Origin: Ornithodoros turicata
Lineage: Eukaryota > Arthropoda > Arachnida > Ixodida > Argasidae
NCBI RefSeq assembly: GCF_037126465.1
Contig: NC_088201.1
Coordinates: 63,634,879 to 63,698,878, forward strand
Direction: 5' to 3'
DNA length: 64,000 nt
Below the pieces are notes generated by a model. It did not search any database, was not told where the DNA came from, and was given only the letters and a program-made list of their open reading frames with translations. How positions within the stretch are numbered: the stretch's first letter is position 1; every line of letters begins with the position of its first letter. The position numbers and the translations under genes were made by a program. Shown piece after piece: positions 32,308 through 42,966 of the stretch.

Positions 32308-33430
32308 CAGAAAGCGACTTTGTGTGAACTATGTGCCTTTGAACGAACGTATTATCAGTGTTGTTCAACCTTTGCCTCATGCGGATGACATCATCCAAGA
32401 CATTGCCGGATGGGGATTCTTTGCTTCTCTCGATTTAAAAAGTGCCTACTGGCAAGTGAGCCTTCGCCCAGAGGACTATGAAAAGACCGCCTTCATTACC
32501 CACCATGGCACTTTTATGTGGACTCGCATGCCATTCTGATTGAAAAATGCCCCGGCGACGTTTCAACGTATCATGCAGTTTGTCTTTCGGGACCTCCAGC
32601 CTCATACTGGCAAGCATGGCATCCGTGCTTATTTGAACGATATTCTGATCTATGCTGACACCTTTGGCACCTCAAGAGCCTTCTCGATGAAGTCCTTCAT
32701 CTCTTGCAGTATAATGGCCTGAAGGTTTCGCTAAACAAGTGTTATTTTGGCCCCCCCAGCATCAGAATCCTTGCATTTGTTCTCTCCAGTGAAGGGAAAA
32801 AGCCAGACCCTGACTGAGTGGAAGCTATGCTTCGGATCCCCCGTCCACATACCCAGAAAGAAGTCTTCTCATGGGTCCAGGCCGCAAACTTCTACCGCGG
32901 GTTCATTCCCAGCTTTTCCAGGGTTGCAGCTCCACTCCAAACCTTGATCAAGTCACTTGACTTCGCCTGGACAGAACAGTGTGAAGAAGCCTTCCAGACT
33001 CTTTGCCGTGCACTGACCGAAGCCCCACTTTTGGCTCATTTCGAACCCAAAGCCCCAACAACTGTCACTACAGATGCTTCAGGAGCAGCAATTGGTGCGG
33101 TTCTTTCCCAAGCACAAAACGGCCAGGAAGTGGTCATCGAATATGCGAGCAGAAGCCTCACTCCAGATGAGCGCAAGTTGCATAGCAACGTATGGGAATG
33201 CATAGCTGTTCACTGGACCATCACAGTTAAGTTCCACCATTACCGCCTTGGCAAGAAGTTCACCTTGATCACCGATAACTGGACAGTCGCATGCTTGACG
33301 AGAAATGTGAAACCCTCCCGTCGTTTCACAACTATCCTCATGGATCTTGTTGAGTTTGAATTCACAGTCCAGAAGCGTCCGGGTCGTCAAAATGTGGTTG
33401 CTGACCATCTGTCGCGTCTTTCATGTGCTC
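32300..33430 (+). pseudogene. Reverse transcriptase and RNase H of the retrotransposon
   Basis: RT motifs run RLCVNYVPLNERI, PLPHADDII, FFASLDLKSAYWQ, then a stop (32537-32539) and NAPATFQRIMQFV and YLNDILIYAD. The catalytic YxDD box reads YLND (Asn codon 32636-32638), so the polymerase would be inactive even without the stop. After a frameshift, RNase H starts with VTTDASGAAIGAVLSQ (Asp at 33073), has ECIAVHW (Glu at 33196) and LITDNW, and ends RPGRQNVVADHLSR. Confidence 0.88.
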
Positions 33431-34226
33431 TCACGCAGTCTGAACAGTCTCTACGTGATTTCCAACGCCAAGACCCTGAATGCCAAAGCTTTTTCAAACA
33501 AGTTTCTGGTGCCGACAGTGAGACCCACTTCGTGGTCCTCGATGAGCTTCTTTACCGACAGCTGCCCTCGGGAAAGTTAGTCCTTGTAGCACCGGCGTCA
33601 ATGCGTCCTGCCATCCTTAGCGCCATGCATGACTCTCTGGGACACTTCGATATTCAACGAACCCTCAAGAGAGTTCAGGACCGTTATTGGTGGCCCACCA
33701 TGGAGCCCTCAGTGCGTAACTATGTGTCTTCCTGCCAACAGTTCAATCGACAGGTCTCGACTATTGCCATGGACCATGTCACCATGCCTGCCTTAGACAG
33801 TGTGCGTTATATCCTCAATGTAATAGACTTCGCTACCCGTTACATCATTCCAGGAGCAGTGAAGTTATTAACCATCTGTATCATGTTTTTTACACTTTTG
33901 GGACCACCGATCACTGCATCTCAGATCATGGGTCAGCGTTTGAGTCGATCCAGCTCAAGGGTTTCATGCACCTTCATGGCATTGAGCTGCACTACTCCAC
34001 TGTACACAGACCCGAAGGCAACGGCCTCGTAGAAAGAAGCAATGGAACTTTGGTCTCAACGCTTCGCAAACTGTGTGCAATCGAATCTTCAACGTGGGAA
34101 TCAAAGCTCCAAGAGGCAGCATTTGCCATCAACACGACAGTGAATTCCAACACAGGCTTCGCCCTTTTCGAACTTATGTTTGGGTATATTCCAAAGATCC
34201 CCTTGCAACAGCACTGCCCCGTCTAG
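33431..34226 (+). pseudogene. Integrase of the retrotransposon
   Basis: The zinc-binding region reads HDSLGH...RYWWPTM...SCQQF; the last Cys of the HHCC set is replaced by Phe. Core traces include AMDHVTMPAL (first Asp), VIDFATRY and, after a frameshift near 33870-33970, YSTVHRPEGNGLVERSNGTL with the catalytic Glu (frame 33966-34226). The segment with the second core Asp is scrambled or shortened. Confidence 0.85.
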
Positions 34227-34872
34227 CAGTCTTCACTCGTGGAACATATCCTGGACCTATCGTCCCAACGAAGCGAAGCAGCTTCTAAGTCTGAAGCAGC
34301 TCAGACATCACGCAATGAAATCTACGACAGAACCCATCGTCCACATAACTACTCCATTGGAGACTTTGTATGAGTTCGTCGCCAAGAGCCTGTTTCAAAC
34401 GAAAAGTTCGCCCCACCATTCAATGGAATTTACCAACTAGTGGTACAGCTTACGGACACTACATTCAAGGCCCTCCGTGTGTCTCCCAGCAGCACACTCA
34501 TTCTGAATCAGCCAAGGACTGTCCACGTGTCACAAATCAAGCGTTATGTTCAGCCTGTGTCACCAGTGGATCACATGGTCCCCATCCAGCCTGTGGATGA
34601 GCAGAACTCCAGCACTCCTAGCAAACAAACGCACTACCTGGTGCCTCTCCAGGGCTTCATCTACCCTCTTCGGACCGTCCAGTGCGTCAGCGCAGATTGC
34701 CAAGTCACCTACACAACTATGAACTCTGCTAGACCATCAATTATTATCTTTTCAGCCATTTTGTATCTTTGGCACTGTTTTTCCTTTTTCAGTTTCTGAC
34801 ATTTCTTGCTATATTTTTGAACCTTTGCACTGTGCCACCAAGAGGACTTGGTCTCTTCGGAGAAGGGTTGGA
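34227..34872 (+). other. Integrase tail and pre-LTR region
   Basis: Frames are broken; a C-terminal integrase extension is probable (HVSQIKRYVQPVSP near 34530), followed by a short 3' untranslated stretch and the polypurine tract. Confidence 0.6.
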
Positions 34873-35129
34873 TGTGAGCGTAGTACCTTGTCTCCCCACT
34901 TACCATTGGCGGCGCTCCGGTGCCAAGCCTCGCCCTCTCCCCTGGCCAGAGTGTTCTCAAGCCTTGCCTCGCGTGCGGACGCACGCTCTCCCGTTCGTCA
35001 ATAAACCAGTTATCATTATGTAGCCACAGTGACTCCAGCCTTATTCACCTTCATCCCTTCATCATTCTCATCATCACCCCACCCTCACAATTGGTTCTTA
35101 ATTCCAGCTGTTTCATAGACAACCACTGG

Positions 35130-36385
35130 TCCCAATTGAAATTGGCCGACGGCCGACTCTCGGCAGAAAGTCGGGTACCAGTTGGCAGCCAACTAAGTCG
35201 GCCAGCCAGTCATGTTCTAACGTCTGGCCAACGTTAACTGCCAACTACGTCGGCGAGGACCTGGCCAATGACGTTGGGCCAACAGCCCGTGCCAACAGGA
35301 CGCCACCGTAGCTTGCCGTCAGTCGGTTACCGAACTCATCTTCACGTAGTACCAAGGTAAGTGGCCAATGATGTCTCTTTATGATGATTTCAATCAGTTC
35401 TCAGGAATGCACATATTACCTAAGATTGAGACAGTCACGTAGAGTCTGTTGTAGTCGTTGAAACTGTCACAAAAGAGCCATATATGCCATATGGAAAAAG
35501 AGAAAGGGTCCTCTAACGTCCTCTAAATGTTGCATTGTGATAGGCAGAGCGAGGTTTGGCAAGCCGTCGGCCAGGGCAGATCTGTAGCAAGAAACGAGCT
35601 CGTTGGCCAAGCACGGCTCGGTTGGCCAGCCAAGCGCTTGCCAAGCTTGGTTCAATCTCGGTATGTTGCCTCGAAGAGAGTGAACGCGGAATGGTGTAGC
35701 ACTGCATAAGTTCAACTTTCGATTGGCCAAGTAATTGTCTCAAACCAAAAGCAGTAAGAAACAGAGACATTATCTTCATGGTGAGCTAATACTAACAAGC
35801 AATTCCTCATTTCAGTGTTGTTTGTGTACGCATCAAATTAAACTTAGACACCTCACCCTTCATTTTGACTCACACGTGAGCAGGACTCTCGAATTTGTGG
35901 AAGTTCGCAAGACAAACCTGTGTATAGTATCTGCTGTTCTTCCTCAGGAAATAAATGCAATTTCTTTTCTTTATACTGACCTGTTTGATTCCAGTGATCT
36001 CGGGCATATTGCGAGCTTTTACGATTCTCCCCCTACGCCGTTACCCTACCCCGCGAGAGAATTGAGTGAGTTGGGTCATGCATTTTTTTGCAATGGGCCG
36101 TGGTTGGCCCATGCACAGGTGTTGTTTCATGGGCCATTCTAGGGCTGACGTTTACCCAATCATTACCCAAGCTTGGTTCCTTATTGGCCAGACATCGGCC
36201 CTACATCTGTCAGGTCGGCGCTGTACATTGGCCTGAGCTTGTGCCGGCTAAGTCGGCCCGAGTGAGTCCATTGTCAATCCCCAACCTTGGCCCAAGCTTT
36301 TTTTGCAAGCTGGGCCCGACAACTTTTAGGTTGGAAGCAGACGTCGGCCCAGTGTTTTGCCAATATTGCTTTTCCCGCTGGGGTT
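35130..36385. repeat. TGGCC-rich insertion in the Polinton arm
   Basis: Both edges (35130-35350 and 36100-36380) are filled with TTGGCC/GGCCAA and GTCGGCC units; the middle has another cluster (35560-35660). Flanking Polinton sequence joins across it when compared with about 590 in the first element. Subterminal motif clusters suggest a DNA transposon, but I see no TIR, TSD or transposase. Confidence 0.55.
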
Positions 36386-36772
36386 GGTGAATTCCATTCA
36401 TTGCTGGACCAAACCGCACGAGGAAACAGAATGTGACAGACATATTAGTTCTCTTCCTGAACATCTTCTGAATCAAAAAAGAAGATTATGAACTTCACTA
36501 TTTGGGGGCATCACCCGTTTAAACTTACATATTCACAGCTTCCGTAAGGGTAGGATTCGATATCATTGCAAAGGTATCGCTTGTCGTTGTATGCCATCAA
36601 ACTTCTTTTGACGTTTCTGGTGGTGTACGTGCGCTGTTTCTTTCCAACTATTGACACTGGCTCATTCGATATGCTCGTGTGGTTGAACAAGGTCTCGCAG
36701 TATGTCTCGTGAAGGAGGTGCTTGCATACAATATTCTTTTTGACCGCTTTAGCTCTTGCAATTTGGATTTCT

Positions 36773-36994
36773 GAGGAAAACTTACACACACTGGCTTGAC
36801 GTAACAATGAAACAAAATGTAATATGACGTTTCGATGCCTGTTTGGACATCATCATCAGAATGAAACATTTCCTTTTCATTCTGATGATACCCGAACAGG
36901 CATCGAAACGTCATATGACATTTTGTTTCATTGTTACGTCAAGCCAGTGTGTATAAGCTTTCCTCATGATGTCCCCTGGCTTTTGGTCTATCTT
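36773..36994. mobile_element. 222-bp foldback insertion with 14-bp TSD
   Basis: Inserted between two copies of CAATTTGGATTTCT (36759-36772 and 36995-37008). About 90-bp arms are inverted copies (GAGGAAAACTT...TGGCTTGACGTAACAATG on the left, its complement on the right), with the centre near 36872. Each arm holds a hammerhead-type core. The first Polinton (about 4575-4590) has the empty site. Long variable TSDs and hammerhead cores point to a Penelope-like terminal unit. Confidence 0.8.
36882..36912 (+). ncRNA. Hammerhead ribozyme-like core
   Basis: CTGATGA (36882-36888), a short helix II candidate (TACC/GGCA with one mismatch), then CGAAAC and GTC (36910-36912). Flanks TCAT/ATGA and GAAACA/TGTTTC could form an interrupted helix I. 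A second core is on the minus strand (CTGATGA at 36859-36853, GAAACGTC at 36833-36826), with a better helix II (GATGTC/GGCATC). Helix III is minimal, as in ribozymes of Penelope-like elements, which may act as dimers. Activity is unproven. Confidence 0.55.
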
Positions 36995-37345
36995 CAATTT
37001 GGATTTCTCCAGCTAATTCGATGGAGGATAAGAAAATCCGTGTCAAAGTAACAGATAATCACTGGACAAGTGAGCTTACTTAATAGGGTTTCATAGTAGG
37101 ATGAATACATAGTTAATTTAATAAAAATCGCATCACACTTTTCTTTTGCACATTTCGTACATGACACTATCCGGGGACAAAATTTCCATCCTCATGTATT
37201 CTGCCCGACTCCCGAGACGACTCACCATCTCCTCATCGTAGGCTACTCGAATATCACGCTTGTTAAATTTATTTAAAAGCGTTCTCCCGAAGACTGCGTT
37301 ATTTGAGAGTTGATATAATTTTTTTTAATGTCATGCTCGAGGCAA

Positions 37346-38010
37346 CGCACGCCGAGGAATGCGTGAGGATGGAAATTTTGTCCCCGGATTGTGTCATGTA
37401 TGAAATGCGCCAAAGAAAATGGCGATGCGATTTCCCCCTCCAGATTGGCTTTACGATTTTAGAACTGAGTAAATTAACCATGTCCTCATTCTGCTATGAA
37501 GCCCTGTTGAGTAAGCTCACTTGTCCGGTGATTACCTGTTGCTTTGACACGGATTCTCTTATCCTCTGCCTGTTCTGTAAGAACTACGAAGATCAATTAC
37601 AATCGATCGCTGATGACCATTTAGATTTGTCCGGGATCATCGACCGGGATCATCAGGTGAAAAGAATCGTGGGAGACTTTGGGGTTTCGAAAAGTGAGTC
37701 TGGTAGTGTACCTATAGAAGAAGTAATATGTTTGAAAGCTAAAATGTACTCCATCAAATTAGCTGAAGGAAAGCAGACCAAAAAGAATATGGTACGCAAG
37801 TACCCCCTTCATGAGACATACTACGATACCTTGTTCAACCACACAAGCGTATTGAACAAGCAAGTGTGAATAGTTGGAAAGAAACAGCACGCGTACACCA
37901 TCAGAAACATCAAAAGAAGTTTGATGGCATACAACGACAAGCGATTCCTCTGCAATGACATCAACTCCTACCCTTACCGAAGCTGTGAATATGTTAAGCT
38001 TAGACGGTGA
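37346..38010 (+). pseudogene. Polymerase B, right-arm copy in second Polinton
   Basis: Starts abruptly at ECVRMEILSPD, continues through CCFDTDSLIL (DTDS intact) and KKNMVRKYPLHETYYD to a stop at 37867-37869, then LCNDINSYPY in another frame. Everything upstream of the palm is missing. At about 37345 it joins the minus-strand copy head to head. Confidence 0.82.
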
Positions 38011-38886
38011 TGCAAATAGTAGAGCTCATAATGTTCTTGTTCTGCTTCAGAAGATGTTCAGGAAGAGAACTAATACTTCTGTCACATTCTGTTCCCTCGT
38101 GCGCTTTGGCACTGGATTGTGGACGGAGAGGGATGAATGCCTGGGTGATCCACATGGTACTTATGTGAACAACGCCATGGATGCAAGCGGAAATGTCCAG
38201 TGCGCCTGAAAGTTCCCCTCCAGAGGGAACTACAATGTTTCCGAGACTACCATGATGTGCTTAATAAACGCTGAAAACAATTTCCCATGTTTTTTCTGTT
38301 TCTGAACTGTTGCGGAAAGCCATCCAGGCCGAACGAGAAGAGCATCCTGAACGAATAAGCAACTTGGGGGCCTGTGAGCGGGCCCAGAAATGAATGGAAT
38401 TGAGCGACCAGTGGTCTTCTATAAAACAGCTGGAATTATGAACCAATAAGCAGTTGAAAGCATAGAGCGAGTACCCAGTGAGTAGAAAGGACCAATGAGT
38501 CTATGGAGCATGTATGAGAGGTAGCCAATAGGATTCTGAGCCAATCACTAAGTTTAGAAATGAATGGAAGTGACAACCCTTGGACCAATAGACAGGTGAG
38601 CAATTTGGGAGCCTATGAGCAGACTTAGAAATTAATAGAATAGACCATTTTGGTGCCTATGAGCACATGAGTTGATAGGGTGGCAATGAAGGGTGGCCAA
38701 TCAAGTAGGCATTGGAGGGATCACCGGGAGAGGACAGAGCCTCGATCGATCAATGAGCGTGAAGAGATGTATCTCTGACCGACCAGCTAGAGGACCTAGA
38801 AGTGGCTTGACCTGGATCATGGATTAGAAATCCCTAGAACTGGATTAGAAAAAAGTGGTTCTTGTGGGGCACAAATCTATACTACT
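38011..38886 (+). repeat. Right terminal arm of second Polinton
   Basis: About 90% similar to 9360-10256. Keeps AATAAA (about 38262) in the polymerase 3' region. GATTAGAA units recur near the tip. Confidence 0.8.
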
Positions 38887-38934
38887 GAGTAGTGTAATGC
38901 AAACCTATGCACACCTATACTACTGAAGGCACAC

Positions 38935-39640
38935 ATTCTCATAAGATATGTAACAATGTTTCATTTCAAGGCTACATTACTGCCATGCTTTTGGCACCAT
39001 AAGCTGTAGTGCGGTAAATGGCAGCCCAGCGACCTTTCGGCCATAATCTAAGACGAATGCAGACCGCGCGTTAATAAATATGCTTTCGCCTTTCACCACA
39101 TGTGATGCAGGCTCCACTTTTGGCCCCTCCACCGCGTACGCGGATTTCAAGAGATACCAGAGCGACCATATACTGAAATACAAATTGTTGGAGTACGTTC
39201 GTCAAGCGTAGCGTGGCGTATCACGTTTCGAACGGTGATAACGTCTTTGCAGTTGGCTTGTGAGTCTGCAAATGACGTCAGCGTATACTTGCGAACATTC
39301 CTGACACCCCAACCTGGCAAATATAGTGTTTGATGTTCTCAACTTACCCATAGGGTAAGTTGATGAAAATATGTAACCTGTCACTTTTGGCTCGTGCGAA
39401 ATAAATATTATATAAATATTATATATTATATAAAAGCACTCCCATCATTCTGGACATTGATGATGAGCTGTGGCGGTCAAAGAGAGGTTCAAGGTCCCAC
39501 CACCTAGGCTAGACGGTGTAGGCCCATTAGGAGGCTTTCTCCTCCAGACGCCTTCACATCCTGACTGCTTGTAATCGTGTCTGGGACAAGAAGTGAGGCT
39601 TTCAACGTGTCCAGATGCTCTTTCTCAAAGCGGAACATTC
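38935..39640 (-). repeat. Condensed copy of the 12.1-13.6 kb region
   Basis: 38935-39395 matches 12110-12580 (unknown ORF, palindrome), and 39430-39640 matches 13365-13580 (Harbinger fragment), joined through a short TATATTA-rich stretch. The roughly 780 bp between them in the first locus are missing. Confidence 0.75.
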
Positions 39641-40310
39641 TCCTGAATGCATAGTGTAAAACCCCGAGACTAGGGAACACGAAAGGACAGACACAAACAC
39701 GAAGTCTCGAACACAGCTGAAAATTTTACTTCACATACAAGAATTATATACAACCAGAGGGAAGGGAACAATCAGTTGAGGACAAAAAGGGTCAGTTCGG
39801 GGGAACAAGAAGTCTGCTCAAGGCCGGACCGAGGATTACAGATGGGTTGCTGACACAGTTCCCACAAGAGGTTATGCATAGGGTCTCTCTCAAAAGTCTT
39901 CTGTGGGGGTCCAATTCAGAAGCCTTTACAATTGTTTCATCCCATATAGAGGGATGCAATCTGAGCATTCTTCCAAATGCTTGGCAATTTCGGAGTTTGA
40001 GGCTTTATTTTTTACTTTTAATAATGCTCTCTCAAACGATCATTGAAGCAACGCTTTGTCTGGCCAATATAACAGAAACCACAAGCTAGGGGGATCTGAT
40101 AAACAACATTTGAACAACAGGGGACGAATGGACGAACATGGACGGTGCTGCCAACAAACGGCGAAAAAGAGCAACTTGGGTTTCGGGTCCAGGGCTCCCA
40201 GGGATTGGTCAACCCTTACCACGTGAGAGTTAATTTTGTAGAGAACAAAGCTGACGCGCATTATCTTACAGCCAAACGCCATTTCAAAAATGACGCTCAC
40301 TTCCATAGTT
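39641..40310 (-). pseudogene. Penelope-like element 3' end with GIY-YIG endonuclease
   Basis: Minus-strand frame 40212-40018 reads FVPCCSNVVYQIPLACGFCY followed by IGQTKRCFNDRLREH, the characteristic start of the GIY-YIG nuclease that ends Penelope-like pol proteins. Further 3', in another frame, come DPHRRLLRETLCI and NCVSNPSV, the usual tail. The reverse transcriptase is absent. The 3' end carries CCCTAGTCTCGGGGTTTTAC (39654-39673 on the minus strand), resembling ends of this class. Such elements insert by target-primed reverse transcription. Confidence 0.85.
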
Positions 40311-40411
40311 TCTACATTGATAAAGCATTAATAAAGCATTCAGCTACTTCGCCGCTACGAGCTACGATCCGCCGCGCCACCTGCAAGGCCGTCTGTGTGT
40401 TATCGCGTTTA

Positions 40412-41797
40412 TAGACCGTATGCAAAACATAGCGCCATCTCGTAGCACTCCCGGGAACCTACCGACATTCCGCCATGTATGAGGCGTCCCACCCGGCCCG
40501 AGCAATGCAAACGACTGTCATACAACAGTTCTCTCGCGTGTCATGCTTCTCACATATGCTGTTTCAATATTTTATCTATGTGATGAGACGCGGGTTTCAA
40601 AGGGGAATGTAAACCAGTTAAAGAAACCTCAAATGTCTGTATTCCTTATTGCATCGAAAGCTTTGAGCGCGGTGACATAGGTTGGACAAGAAAATTACGT
40701 TAACCTAGTGCAACGATGCTTTGTTATCCCGTCCCAGGAGAAATGTATACAGTTTAGCACAGCTCACTTGAGAACTTGTTAGTACACTTTATACAGCAGA
40801 AACATTGGGTACGAAATAAAAGCTTAGTACGATTGCAGTTGTTGCTACGAAACCCGCTGTGATACACACCGTTACGCACTAGTATAAACTGTGGTCTTTC
40901 GCAGCTCAGTGAATCTGAGTTTTCGTTATTTTACCATTTCCCACATAACTGTCACGTTTGGTTGCACTGCATTTCATGTGACTGTTTACCAGATAGGTAG
41001 TCCTCCTTAGATGTGCCCATCAGACGGTCGCAATCTGACTGTCTCAATCATTTAGTGCGAAGACACTTCATGCTTGCCTTACAGTCACAACAGCTTCCCT
41101 GAGACAGAAATGACTGCTGGCCATCAAGAGAAAAGATAAGTTCAATGCTGACACAGCAAATTTGTGTTCGCGGCACTTCAAAGAGACTGACTTTGTCACA
41201 AACGTACCAAATGGAAAACGGGGTGTCTATGAATTTGCTGTGCCATCAGTCTTCACATTCAAGAAGAAGCCAAAGAGAAAACTACCAAGGGAACGCGTAG
41301 TAGTGATACAAAACTATCGATAACTAAGTCATCGGTAGTGTCCAGAACCATGGATAGTTCTAGGATAATTGACCATCGATACTTGCTACAATCGTACTAA
41401 GCTTTTATTTTGTACCAAATGTTTATGCCGTATACAGTGCACTAAATAGTTCTTAAATGGACTGTACTGAACTGTCGTAATATGCCATAGGATGGTTTTA
41501 AAGAGCAGCCATTGCGCTATGATAACGTAATTCTCTCCCAAAATCGAAATGACCGCGCTCCAATGCACCAAGGAAGTCAGAAGCACTCTTGCCTTGCTTG
41601 CATTCCCTTTTGATCCCTTCGTCTCACCATGTGAATAACATAGTGAAACAGCACATGTGTGAGGCAAGACACGCGATAGAACAGCTGAACGTGAGTCCTA
41701 TGTATGGTTCGGGTCGGGGAGGGAGCCTCAGACAAGGCGGAATTCCGGAGGTTCCCGTGCGAGCTACGAGAGGGCGCTGCGTTTTGCATATCGTCTA
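40412..41797. mobile_element. 1.39-kb inverted-repeat element around a THAP fragment
   Basis: Left arm 40412-40838 is the reverse complement of right arm 41388-41797 at roughly 75-85% (for example ATCGTACTAAGCTTTTATTT in the right arm; outer block TTTTGCAT...GTCTA). The centre holds THAP coding sequence. The arms are far longer than ordinary MITE TIRs. The TSD is not clear. THAP domains are found in P and Kolobok transposases, so a DNA transposon is plausible; no catalytic domain is visible. Confidence 0.65.
41114..41323 (+). pseudogene. THAP zinc-finger domain, C-terminal half
   Basis: A frame of 69 codons from LLAIKRKDKFNAD through LCSRHFKETDFV (the C-x2-H half of the C2CH site) to YEFAVPSVFTFKKK, the AVP(T/S)xF box that closes THAP domains. 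The upstream C-x-C half is lost; SFPETEM-like sequence just upstream is in another frame. THAP domains bind DNA in a sequence-specific way. It lies at the centre of an inverted repeat. Confidence 0.8.
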
Positions 41798-41897
41798 TTG
41801 TCTACTTCGTGGGTGGTCGTGTTGGTCGCACGAAGCAGAAAATGGAAGTGAATGGCATGTCTGTGGCTGCTGTGTCACGTATTAAAGAGACCTACAT

Positions 41898-42407
41898 ATG
41901 CCTGGTGTGGTTTTGGTGTTCGGGGATGCAAGAATCATCTTCGTTCATCTTCGACGACGGGTGTGTTCTAGCACAAGATTCCTCAGGAAAGTGCGCGAAA
42001 ACGAATGTGGTTCGAAGCACTCGGCTATTAGATACAGCAGTCCTGTCGTGTGTGCTGAGCTCATTTTGCTGCCGATGACTACAAAGATGCCGTAGAAGGC
42101 GAATTGCGAAGAAGGTCCGAAGGTCCGAAGCAAACTGCAGTTCAGTAACCAGTGATTTTGCTTCACCGAGGTGACGAGTTCAACACAACGTCTTAGGTAT
42201 GTACAGGAGTCACACATGTATAAATTATAATATAACGATGACGTATTCTATTTAACTTATGTTATCCTACTTGTCCCGTGCTGAACATTGTCAACATCAA
42301 CAAATTTAATTTTAGGGGCCTTCCAGTGTTGAAGTGGCACCAGACTGTTCCGTGTGTGTGTGTGATCCAGGCACTCAAGTTGACATGGCAGAAATAGCTG
42401 AAAACAG
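41898..42407 (+). pseudogene. Second THAP-domain remnant, possibly two exons
   Basis: Frames starting at ATG 41898 resemble a THAP start. From 41972 one frame reads HKIPQESARKRMWFEALGY, a stop, QQSCRVC, a stop, then AHFAADDYKDAVEGELRRR; this is the RF/W...ICSAHF part of a THAP domain with two nonsense changes. A GTATGT donor at 42197 and an acceptor TTTTAG before 42316, with a second exon to 42407 (donor GTATGC), are plausible. Different in sequence from the THAP fragment at 41114. Confidence 0.6.
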
Positions 42408-42836
42408 GTATGCAAAAGTCCACAGATGGAAGCACTAGATCTTTTACGTGTTGCAGACCTTGTGACATTGTTGGGGTCTTTGGACAGGTGCAGAACATTA
42501 GTATGACGTCAACAGTAGGAGGAGAAACCGATGAGAACTACTAGATTCTTTGAAGGGTAGAGGAATACTTCCCGTTGAGGTAGACTAAGGAACGCTAATC
42601 AATTTTCTAGAGATGCATCCTCTACGCTTGAATTCCCAGTGAAACAGGGGAAGTTCATTGTCTTTGAAGCCCCACTACTGGAATATTTCAAAGTGTGTCA
42701 CAGCTGGAGTGAGCCATGCAAGGTTGCCACATCATATTGGTCCTAAATTTGCAGAGTTCCCCTATCTCGGACACAACTGTCATTTCTCTTTATTGCTCTC
42801 CAGATCCTACCTTCTCAGAGATTAATGTGGTTCTCC

Positions 42837-42966
42837 ATGCCACGACCTACTTAATAAGAGAACGACCAGTTCACTTGACCCCCCTTCCAGCGCCGGCTTT
42901 TTTGTTTCACATGTTTGCCGCAGGAGCATTGGTGGCGCTGCCGACATTCCCTACTTCAATGGGGGT
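42837..42966 (+). repeat. Left copy of an inverted pair
   Basis: CCATGCCACGACCTACTTAA and GAGAACGACCAG are matched in inverse orientation at 44542-44691; both also contain GCGC(T/G)GCC(G/C)ACATTCCCT. The pair flanks 1.6 kb. They may be TIRs of a decayed element or two independent insertions. Confidence 0.6.

Larger units (their letters stand above)
29555..35089 (+). mobile_element. Ty3/gypsy-type LTR retrotransposon, 5.5 kb
   Basis: 5' LTR 29555-29792 and 3' LTR 34873-35089 both start TGTGAG, share a core with AATAAA and end CCCTCACA; a purine-rich GGAGAAGGGTTGGA precedes the 3' LTR. Coding order is gag, protease, reverse transcriptase, RNase H, integrase, the Ty3/gypsy order. No TSD is visible, and about 60 bp of the Polinton arm are missing at the site. 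LTRs differ at several positions, and pol has stops and frameshifts, so it is old and inactive. Confidence 0.92.
36511..37345 (-). pseudogene. Polymerase B, left-arm copy in second Polinton
   Basis: Minus strand: KKQRTYTTRNVKRSLMAYND and LCNDIESYPYGSCEY (36807-36511) and, past the foldback insertion, the palm region back to the NSQITQSSGERF-like segment near 37300. The uninterrupted sequence around 36567 shows the ancestral empty site of the 3.2-kb insertion in the first element. Confidence 0.8.
29157..38886. mobile_element. Second Polinton derivative, collapsed inverted duplicate
   Basis: The left end AGTAGTACAGATTCG follows GAGGGC and LINE sequence exactly as at 107, so this is a duplicate of the first locus. 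The left arm is interrupted by a Ty3/gypsy element (29555-35089) and by a TGGCC-rich segment (35130-36385). Polymerase fragments face each other and meet at about 37345, leaving almost no spacer. The right end TACTACT (38881-38886) is followed by GAGTAG; a second TATACTACT with GAAGGC at 38925-38930 could be the original end after a short tandem duplication. The 3.2-kb insertion and the hAT element of the first copy are absent. Confidence 0.75.

Noticed and set aside
34873..35094. 5-bp TSD for the Ty3/gypsy element
   Set aside because: Bases before the 5' LTR (CCTAG) and after the 3' LTR (ATTGG) do not match; comparison with 480-560 indicates a small deletion instead.
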